From an uncultured Mediterranea sp. (GTDB taxonomy: Bacteria > Bacteroidota > Bacteroidia > Bacteroidales > Bacteroidaceae), in contig CAMGAL010000026.1 of NCBI GenBank assembly GCA_946007445.1, positions 1 through 12,810 on the forward strand: DNA of 12,810 nt. Reading direction: 5' to 3'. A model generated the notes under the pieces. The model searched no databases and was not told the DNA's origin. It saw only the letters and a list, made by a program, of their open reading frames with translations. Numbering within the stretch: position 1 is the stretch's first letter; every line of letters begins with the position of its first letter. Positions 7,599-12,810 of this stretch are shown piece by piece. Position numbers and translations under genes: made by a program.

Positions 7599-7630
7599 TA
7601 AGATAGATGTAAGTGCAAGAAAAGTTGGAT

Positions 7631-9139
7631 ATGGATATACAACGATATGGGGTTAGTCCCCATTTGGATCAGGTACATTCGGGTGAACTCAGCTATCGGT
7701 TCATTGCCCATCTGATAGGCCAGCTGCTGGCATTTGAATCGATGCTGTTGCTGGTGTGTTGCTGTGTCTCTTTGGCGTATGGCGAAAGCGATTTGATGTC
7801 CTTCATCGGTTCTTTCTCTGTATGTCTGGCGGCCAGTGTCATGCTGTTGGTCTATGGCCGGAAAAAGGAGTCTGCTCCCTCACGCTATGAAGCGTATATC
7901 GTGGTGGCTCTTTCTTGGGTGTTTTTCACGGTTTTCGGAATGTTCCCTTATCTGTGGGGCGGCTTCATCCCCACGGTCACCGACGCTTTCTTTGAGACCA
8001 TGTCGGGCTTCACCACCACGGGAGCCACCATATTGGACCACATCGAGCGTATGCCCCACGGCATCCTGTTCTGGCGAAGCCTGACGCAATGGATAGGCGG
8101 TTTGGGCATTGTCTGCTTCACCATCGTCCTGCTGCCGGGGCTGGGTGTCAGCAGTCAGATGCTTTTTCTTTCTGAGGCCACGGGAGTGACTCACAGCAAG
8201 ATTTGTCCCAAGACCCGTGTCATGGCCCGATATATCTTTATGGTTTATATCTTGTTGACGCTCATCGAGAGTGTGCTCTTGAAGGCGGGCGGCATGAGTC
8301 TGTTTGATGCGGTTTGCCATTCGATGACCACCACAGCTACTGGAGGATTTTCCACCAAGCAGGAGAGCATCGCCTATTGGCATTCCCCCTACATAGAATA
8401 TGTGGTGTCGCTGTTCATGTTGCTTTCAGCCGTCAATTTCTCGCTCTACATCGCTGCGTTCAAGAGTACTTGGAGACAAATACGGCAGAATGTAGAACTG
8501 AAATGGTTTGCCTGCTCCGTGGGCCTGCTCACCCTCATTATTGCAGTGGCACTCATCCAGAACAACGGGTATGGTGTGGAGGAAGCATTCCGCAAGTCGC
8601 TGTTCCAGGTGGCCACCTGCCACACCTCGTGCGGCTTTGCCACCGACGACTACAACCTGTGGCCGCCATTCACGTGGATGCTGCTGATTTTTGCCATGCT
8701 ATCGGGGGGATGTACGGGGTCCACGAGTGGAGGCGTCAAGAACCTCAGGCTTGTCATCATTGCCAGTTGCATCCGCAACCAGTTCCGTCAGATACTGCAT
8801 CCGCGAGCTGTGTTGCCGGTAAGGGCGGGCGGTACGTTTGACAATAAGTTAGTGACCATGGTGCTTGTATTCTTCGCCGCCTATCTGTCGGTAGCCTTTG
8901 TCGGCTGGACCCTGCTGATGGCATTCGGGGTGGGCTTCACGGAAGCCATGAGCACCGTGATTTCGGCCATGGGCAATGTAGGGCCTGGATTGGGCAGTTT
9001 CGGACCGACCTTCTCCTGGGCTGCCCTGCCCGATGCCGCCAAGTGGATACTATCCTCCCTGATGCTCATCGGTCGACTGGAGATATTCGGATTCCTGCTC
9101 ATCTTCTACCGTTCCACCTGGAGGGGCAGTTGGGCATAG
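7631..9139 (+). CDS. trkH: TrkH-family potassium uptake channel subunit
   Basis: From ATG 7631 the product is 502 residues, normal for TrkH. It is a polytopic inner-membrane protein with the four pore-loop/filter segments of the TrkH/KtrB superfamily: SGFTTTGAT (125-133), TTTATGGFS (233-241), TSCGFAT (332-338) and AMGNVGPGLG (446-455). It also has the conserved SGGCTGSTSGGVKNLR (358-373) and IGRLEIF near the C-terminus. The family moves K+ inward, normally gated by a cytoplasmic TrkA/RCK ring. No trkA is in this window, so a partner must be encoded elsewhere. The frame extends six codons upstream to a GTG at 7613, but the ATG is preferred and has purine-rich AGAAAAG upstream. It is first in an operon with a Usp protein, kinase and sigma-54 regulator (34-base gap to the next frame), which implies K+- or turgor-responsive control. 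Confidence 0.93.
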   Translation: MDIQRYGVSPHLDQVHSGELSYRFIAHLIGQLLAFESMLLLVCCCVSLAYGESDLMSFIGSFSVCLAASVMLLVYGRKKESAPSRYEAYIVVALSWVFFTVFGMFPYLWGGFIPTVTDAFFETMSGFTTTGATILDHIERMPHGILFWRSLTQWIGGLGIVCFTIVLLPGLGVSSQMLFLSEATGVTHSKICPKTRVMARYIFMVYILLTLIESVLLKAGGMSLFDAVCHSMTTTATGGFSTKQESIAYWHSPYIEYVVSLFMLLSAVNFSLYIAAFKSTWRQIRQNVELKWFACSVGLLTLIIAVALIQNNGYGVEEAFRKSLFQVATCHTSCGFATDDYNLWPPFTWMLLIFAMLSGGCTGSTSGGVKNLRLVIIASCIRNQFRQILHPRAVLPVRAGGTFDNKLVTMVLVFFAAYLSVAFVGWTLLMAFGVGFTEAMSTVISAMGNVGPGLGSFGPTFSWAALPDAAKWILSSLMLIGRLEIFGFLLIFYRSTWRGSWA

Positions 9140-9173
9140 ACAAATATCATATTCATGACATCATCATAAACAT

Positions 9174-9659
9174 TTGCGTGAACTGGCACTGAAGAAGGTG
9201 GCCTTGCGAGTGGGTAAGAAGGTGGCGGACGAAGTCATGCCAAAGACACGCAGTAAAAGGGGCGTGGCCAAGTTGGTGGTGTGCGTTAGCAGCAATAATG
9301 CCACTCAGCAGCACATCATACGTAAGGCGGCACGAATGGCCGACATTCACGGAGCCGAGCTTGTGGCTTTGTATGTGCAGACATCGGACGAAAACAGTGA
9401 CAGCATACCACTCGACACACAGCGACATCTGATTAGCCATCTTGAATTAGTGGTGGAACTTGGTGGAATAGTAAAAAAGGTTGTGTCGGACAATGTGGCC
9501 CAGACCATTGCTAACTTTTGTCGGGAGCAGCGTGCTACCATGTTATGTATGGGACAGCCTTCTCTCTCTATACCCCGCCTGCTGTTCAGGGTGGGGAGCT
9601 ATCGGAAATTATTGTCGAAATTGAAAGAAATGAGCGTAGATTTGATTATCTTCGCATAA
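9174..9659 (+). CDS. Usp-domain protein equal to the C-terminal part of a Bacteroides-type KdpD
   Basis: Up to 161 residues if started at TTG 9174. The first 21 residues (LRELALKKVALRVGKKVADE region) match, from memory, the linker joining the KdpD domain to the Usp domain in the stand-alone KdpD proteins of Bacteroides kdp operons. The rest is a complete Usp-like fold: LVVCVSSNN, IRKAARMADIHGAELVALYVQT, ELGGIVKKVVSDN, RATMLCMGQPS, VDLIIFA. The N-terminal KdpD domain (about 200 residues with a Walker motif) is absent, because trkH ends only 34 bases upstream. The start is uncertain: there is no ATG before 9237 (which would give 140 residues). An ATG at 9155 is one base out of frame, and its own reading ends after four codons. 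It ends 15 bases before the histidine kinase gene, as KdpD does in kdp loci, so it may be a retained input module for that kinase or a remnant. Confidence 0.75.
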   Translation: MRELALKKVALRVGKKVADEVMPKTRSKRGVAKLVVCVSSNNATQQHIIRKAARMADIHGAELVALYVQTSDENSDSIPLDTQRHLISHLELVVELGGIVKKVVSDNVAQTIANFCREQRATMLCMGQPSLSIPRLLFRVGSYRKLLSKLKEMSVDLIIFA

Positions 9660-9674
9660 TATAATAGGAAGAAT

Positions 9675-11132
9675 ATGAATATCAAGGAGAAACTTACACT
9701 TTCCGTCGGCGTGCTTGTCTCGCTGATTGTCGCCCTGGTGGCCCTGTCGGTCTTCAGTCTGCAGGTATTGACGGCTACCGACCCTGCTTCGCCGATGGCC
9801 GACTATGGCTTGACGCGCGCGCTCGTCTTGCTGCTCGTCTTTGGAGCCTTGAGCATCGCCATCGGTGTGTGGATGCTGGTCAAGCTGCCCCAAACCGTTG
9901 CGCGTCCGTTTCAGGAACTGACCCAAGGCATCAATGAGATAGCCAATCATAACTACGACACCGAGTTGAACCTGTCCGGAAGCCGGGAGCTGGAACAGCT
10001 GTCGGCCAACTTCAACCGCATGGCGCGACGCTTGCGCGACTACCACAACTCATCGCTCTCCCAACTGCGCGTGTCGAAGCAGTACATCGAAACCATCATC
10101 GACTCCATTGACGAGCCCATCATCTGCATTGACCGCAACCTGATGCTCTACTTCATCAATAACGAGGCCCTCGACATCCTCAATCTCCGACGTGAGGAGG
10201 CCGTGGGCAAGTCGGCACAGGACACAGCCATGCGCAACGACCTGCTGCGCCGCTTGCTGGTGGGGATGGACGGACACAAGGAACCAGAGACCGACGAGAA
10301 AAAGACAGAGCCACTGAAAATCTATGCCGACAACAAGGAGAGCTATTTCCAGGTGAAATATCTGCCCGTAAGGATGACTTGCAGCGATGGCAGTATCAAG
10401 GAGAGCGGCACGGTCATCATGCTGAAGAACATCACGGAGTTTCATAAGCTCGATGTGGCAAAGACTACCTTTATCTCCACTATCTACCACGAACTCAAGA
10501 CCCCTATCTCCGCCATCCTGATGAGCCAGCAACTGCTGGCCGACAACCGGGTGGGCGGACTCAACCCCGAACAGAAGGAACTCTCCGACAGCATCCGCGA
10601 GAACGGCGAACGCCTGCTCAGCATCACGGGCGAGTTGCTCAACATGACTCAGGTGGAGAGCGGCGCCCTGCAGCTCAAGCCCCATATCACGAAGCCCATC
10701 GAACTGATCGACTATGCCATCAAGGCCAATCAGGTGCAGGCCGACAAGTTTCACATCAACATCGAGGTGGACTACCCGAAGGAGAAGATCAGCAAGCTTT
10801 ATGTGGATAGCGAGAAGATCGCCTGGGTGCTGACCAATCTGCTAAGCAATGCCATCCGATATTCTTCGGAAAACGACCGGGTGATTATCGGGGCCCTGCA
10901 GCAGGATGAACACCACGTGATGCTCTATGTACAGGATTTCGGACGAGGCATCGACCCCCGCTATCATGAGAGCATCTTCGAGCGATACTTCCGTGTGCCG
11001 GGTACCAAGATACAGGGCAGCGGACTGGGCCTCTCCATCTCGCGCGACTTTGTTGAGGCGCACAATGGCACGCTGACTGTTGAAAGCGAACTGGGCAAGG
11101 GCAGCAGGTTTATTGTCACCCTGCCGGTGTGA
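9675..11132 (+). CDS. Membrane sensor histidine kinase (HAMP-PAS-HisKA-HATPase)
   Basis: 485 residues from ATG 9675, preceded by TAGGAAG. Two TM helices (about 8-32 and 48-70) enclose only about 15 periplasmic residues, so the input is probably intramembrane or cytoplasmic. A HAMP linker (about 71-125) follows, then a PAS domain (about 133-255, IIDSIDEPIICIDRNLMLYFINNEA). The HisKA H-box is FISTIYHELKTP with His272. The ATPase has N-box TNLLSNAIRYS (Asn392), G1 DFGRGI (421-426) and G2 GSGLGLSI (448-455), all intact. It should autophosphorylate at His272 and pass phosphate to the response regulator encoded 19 bases downstream. The preceding Usp/KdpD-like protein may act as a separate input subunit, because in Bacteroides kdp loci KdpD and the kinase are separate proteins. 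Confidence 0.92.
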   Translation: MNIKEKLTLSVGVLVSLIVALVALSVFSLQVLTATDPASPMADYGLTRALVLLLVFGALSIAIGVWMLVKLPQTVARPFQELTQGINEIANHNYDTELNLSGSRELEQLSANFNRMARRLRDYHNSSLSQLRVSKQYIETIIDSIDEPIICIDRNLMLYFINNEALDILNLRREEAVGKSAQDTAMRNDLLRRLLVGMDGHKEPETDEKKTEPLKIYADNKESYFQVKYLPVRMTCSDGSIKESGTVIMLKNITEFHKLDVAKTTFISTIYHELKTPISAILMSQQLLADNRVGGLNPEQKELSDSIRENGERLLSITGELLNMTQVESGALQLKPHITKPIELIDYAIKANQVQADKFHINIEVDYPKEKISKLYVDSEKIAWVLTNLLSNAIRYSSENDRVIIGALQQDEHHVMLYVQDFGRGIDPRYHESIFERYFRVPGTKIQGSGLGLSISRDFVEAHNGTLTVESELGKGSRFIVTLPV

Positions 11133-11151
11133 ATCATTTAAAGACAGAACC

Positions 11152-12489
11152 ATGAACAAGATACTGCTTATCGACGATGAACCCACCCGCCGGCTGCGCC
11201 TCGCACGCCTGCTGGAGCTGGAAGGTTATGAGGTGCTGAAAGCCAAAGACCGTGCCACGGCACTCTATACACTGAATAAGCAGGAGGTGCAGGTGGTGCT
11301 CTGCGATGTGTTCCTGCCCGACGGCAACGGCGTGGATATGGTGCAGGAACTGCAGCAGCTGGCTCCTGCCTCCAAGATTATCCTCCTCACCGCCCACGGC
11401 AACATCCCCGACGGCGTGCAGGCCATCAAGAACGGAGCCTTCGACTATATCGTCAAGGGCGATGACAACCGGAAGATCATCCCCATCGTGAGCCGTGCGA
11501 TGGATGCCATTGCGTCAGAACAGAAGAAAAAGACATCAAGTGCCACCACGGCCAAATCGCCTACGTTTGACACGATTGTCGGAAAATCGGCGGCCATCGC
11601 TGAGGTAATCCGGCAAGCCAGAAAGGTGGCTGCTACAGATGTTTCCGTGCTCATCAATGGCGAAACCGGCACCGGCAAGGAAGTCTTTGCCCAGGCCATC
11701 CACAGTGCCAGCCGCCGGAGCGGCGAGGCCTTCCTCGCCCTCAACTGCTCTGCCTTCAGCCGCGAACTGCTGGAGAGTGAGCTCTTCGGCTATAAGGAAG
11801 GAGCGTTTACGGGAGCCGTCAAGGACAAGCGGGGACTGCTGGAGGAAGCCAATCGCGGCACCCTCTTCCTCGACGAGATTGGCGAGATGGCACTGGAGCT
11901 GCAGGCCAAGCTGCTGCGTGTGCTCGAGACGGGCGAGTTCGTCAAGGTGGGCGACACGAAGACCACCCGTGTGGATGTGCGCATCCTTTCGGCCACCAAC
12001 CGCCAGCTGAAGGAGGAGATAGCCCATGGCCGTTTCCGCGAGGACCTCTACTTCCGCCTCTCCGTGTTCCGCATCGAACTTCCACCATTGCGCCAGCGCA
12101 AGGAGGACATATTGCCGCTTGCCCAGCATTTCATTGAGCGATATGCCAAGCAAATAGGCCGTCCTGCCCCGACGCTCTCTTCCGAAGCAAAGAATCTGTT
12201 CTTGTCTTATCCGTGGCCGGGCAATGTGCGTGAGATGATGAACGCCGTTGAACACGCACTGATTGTCTGCGACAGCGAGGTCACCTGTCATGACCTGCCC
12301 ATCGACATGCTTTCGGGCGATACCTCCACGGCTGCCGATGACTCCCTTGACCTGAAGAGTGTGGAGCGCAACCACATCATCCGCGTTCTCCACCACACGC
12401 ATGGCAACAAGGCAGAAACGGCCCGCCTGCTCAAAATTGGACTCACCACGCTCTATCGCAAGATTGAGGAGTATGGAATAACTGTTTGA
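11152..12489 (+). CDS. Sigma-54-dependent (NtrC-family) response regulator
   Basis: 445 residues from ATG 11152. The frame is open further upstream, but that part overlaps the kinase end and lacks the receiver start KILLIDDE. The receiver domain (1-120) has Asp8-Asp9, phospho-acceptor Asp52 (VVLCDVFLPDG), Thr80 and Lys102. The AAA+ domain (about 138-370) has Walker A GETGTGKE (170-177), the sigma-54-contacting loop GAFTGA (217-222), Walker B GTLFLDEIG (236-244), and the ATNR, FREDLYFRL and PWPGNVRE motifs. A Fis-type helix-turn-helix (about 415-442, GNKAETARLLKIGLTTLYRKIEEYGI) ends the protein. It should remodel sigma-54 RNA polymerase after phosphorylation by the upstream kinase. KdpE of proteobacteria is OmpR-type, so a sigma-54 activator in a K+ locus is a distinct solution. 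Likely targets are the -24/-12 sequences before trkH and before 12769. Confidence 0.95.
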   Translation: MNKILLIDDEPTRRLRLARLLELEGYEVLKAKDRATALYTLNKQEVQVVLCDVFLPDGNGVDMVQELQQLAPASKIILLTAHGNIPDGVQAIKNGAFDYIVKGDDNRKIIPIVSRAMDAIASEQKKKTSSATTAKSPTFDTIVGKSAAIAEVIRQARKVAATDVSVLINGETGTGKEVFAQAIHSASRRSGEAFLALNCSAFSRELLESELFGYKEGAFTGAVKDKRGLLEEANRGTLFLDEIGEMALELQAKLLRVLETGEFVKVGDTKTTRVDVRILSATNRQLKEEIAHGRFREDLYFRLSVFRIELPPLRQRKEDILPLAQHFIERYAKQIGRPAPTLSSEAKNLFLSYPWPGNVREMMNAVEHALIVCDSEVTCHDLPIDMLSGDTSTAADDSLDLKSVERNHIIRVLHHTHGNKAETARLLKIGLTTLYRKIEEYGITV

Positions 12490-12525
12490 ATGCTCCATCT
12501 CTCATTTCTGGCTCATCTGACAGTT

Positions 12526-12556
12526 GGAGTGATACCATAGGTTATCTCAACTCCCC
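12526..12556 (+). repeat. 31-bp interspersed element, copy 2
   Basis: This begins GGAGTGATAC and ends TATCTCAACTCCCC, and matches the minus strand of 7326-7356 at 28 of 31 positions (the three differences lie in the middle). It lies 146 bp upstream of the second sigma-54 -24 element. Unlike copy 1 it does not sit in a perfect hairpin; instead a short CTCTTC/GAAGAG stem follows. Confidence 0.8.
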
Positions 12557-12585
12557 TCTTCCTGTCTGAAGAGCCTCATATCTTC

Positions 12586-12629
12586 CCCTTCCAAAGTGAA
12601 TGTGATATTTTCATTTTGGAAGGGTTTTT
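12586..12629 (+). terminator. Strong intrinsic terminator-like hairpin after the response regulator
   Basis: CCCTTCCAAAGTGAA (12586-12600) pairs with TTCATTTTGGAAGGG (12610-12624), a 15-bp stem with one G-U pair and a 9-base loop, followed by TTTTT. It lies about 97 bases after the operon's last stop codon. Its right arm belongs to the 17-bp block shared with 7489-7505, so the same DNA may also act as an activator site for the next gene. Confidence 0.75.
12608..12624 (-). promoter_or_regulatory. Candidate upstream activator site for the gene at 12769
   Basis: On the minus strand this is identical to the 17-bp block at 7489-7505. It occupies exactly the same 17 positions relative to the -24 box as that block does before trkH (near end 78 bp upstream of TGGCAC). 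It doubles as the right arm of the terminator-like hairpin, so sequence conservation here could serve either role. Confidence 0.5.
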
Positions 12630-12656
12630 ATTGGCCTCAATTCTAATCCTACTCTT

Positions 12657-12717
12657 TGTATCATGCTGATAAATAATGTAATATAGTATTCATGGCCTCC
12701 TTGGCACGTCCATTGCG
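12657..12717 (+). promoter_or_regulatory. Sigma-54 promoter of the gene at 12769
   Basis: TTGGCACG-TCCA-TTGC (12701-12716) is a near-perfect -24/-12 sigma-54 element with the invariant GG and GC ten bases apart. The predicted start is around 12728, giving a leader of about 40 bases. The block TGTATCATGCTGAT (12657-12670) is shared with the trkH promoter at the same distance. Its position directly after a sigma-54 activator gene supports a functional promoter. Confidence 0.75.
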
Positions 12718-12768
12718 ATACATAAAGGTGACAACGATTTATGTATAACTTATAAAAAAAGAAAGAAA

Positions 12769-12810
12769 ATGGATTTGTTTACAATTGGATTTGCAATTTG
12801 CCTGCTGAGC
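12769..12810 (+). CDS. Start of a gene under the sigma-54 promoter (partial)
   Basis: ATG 12769, preceded by an A-rich AAAGAAAGAAA, opens a frame reading MDLFTIGFAICLLS to the window edge. The hydrophobic start suggests a membrane protein or small membrane peptide. I do not recognise it. It does not resemble the KdpF peptides I know. Its upstream sigma-54 element makes it a likely target of the adjacent regulator, so a role in K+ transport or osmotic adaptation is possible but unproven. Confidence 0.55.
   Translation, partial: MDLFTIGFAICLLS

Noticed and set aside
11080..11151. Earlier start for the sigma-54 response regulator
   Set aside because: The extension overlaps the end of the histidine kinase gene in another frame and precedes the canonical receiver start at ATG 11152.
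7326..12556. Phase-variable invertible segment between the two 31-bp elements
   Set aside because: The repeats are imperfect, no recombinase is encoded nearby, and a 5-kb operon between them ends with its own terminator; nothing shows inversion.
12769..12810. Calling the last partial gene kdpF or kdpA
   Set aside because: Fourteen residues do not match the starts of these proteins as I know them; the location is suggestive but not sufficient.

Overview
The window looks like a chromosomal piece from a member of the Bacteroidales. The evidence is a SusC/SusD-type outer-membrane glycan uptake pair, Bacteroidetes-type promoter elements (TAnnTTTG at -7), AraC-type regulators fused to periplasmic sensors, and a stand-alone KdpD-like Usp protein of the kind found in Bacteroides kdp loci. 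The coding DNA appears fairly GC-rich for Bacteroides, so I do not name a genus.

Left half (1-6736, all minus strand): a polysaccharide utilisation locus. In transcription order it holds a transmembrane one-component regulator (6682-5138; periplasmic sugar-binding domain, TM helix, AraC DNA-binding domain, no kinase), a 55-bp dyad that is probably its operator (5041-5095), a susC-like TonB-dependent transporter gene (4974-1855), a susD-like lipoprotein gene (1812-64), and the first codons of another gene that runs off the window (33-1). The susC-like gene carries one in-frame amber codon at 3703-3705. The reading frame continues unchanged on both sides, so the transporter is either broken by a single substitution or affected by a base-call error. 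SusD and the regulator are intact.

Middle (6737-7582): about 0.85 kb without a convincing gene, packed with short repeats of several unrelated families. These are a GC-alternating palindrome, GGCAGATG-type inverted repeats, an array of four ~22-bp TGGAACA/TGTTTCA dyads, a perfect 10-bp hairpin, and three 23-bp direct repeats.

Right half (7583-12489, plus strand): a tightly packed potassium/signalling operon. It holds trkH (K+ channel subunit), a short Usp-domain protein matching the C-terminal part of a Bacteroides-type KdpD with its N-terminal KdpD domain missing, a HAMP-PAS membrane histidine kinase, and a sigma-54 (NtrC-type) response regulator. A strong hairpin lies after it. A new gene starts at 12769 and is cut by the window end.

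The most striking observation is that trkH and the gene at 12769 both have sigma-54-like -24/-12 sequences upstream (7583-7598 and 12702-12716). Relative to these, two further sequence blocks are shared at identical distances: a 17-bp block whose near end lies 78 bp upstream of the -24 box (identical but inverted between the two sites), and a TGTATCnnGCTGAT block starting 45 bp upstream (same orientation). This points to a small regulon driven by the sigma-54 regulator encoded between them, including autoregulation of its own operon. A 31-bp element (28/31 identical, inverted) also occurs upstream of both promoters.
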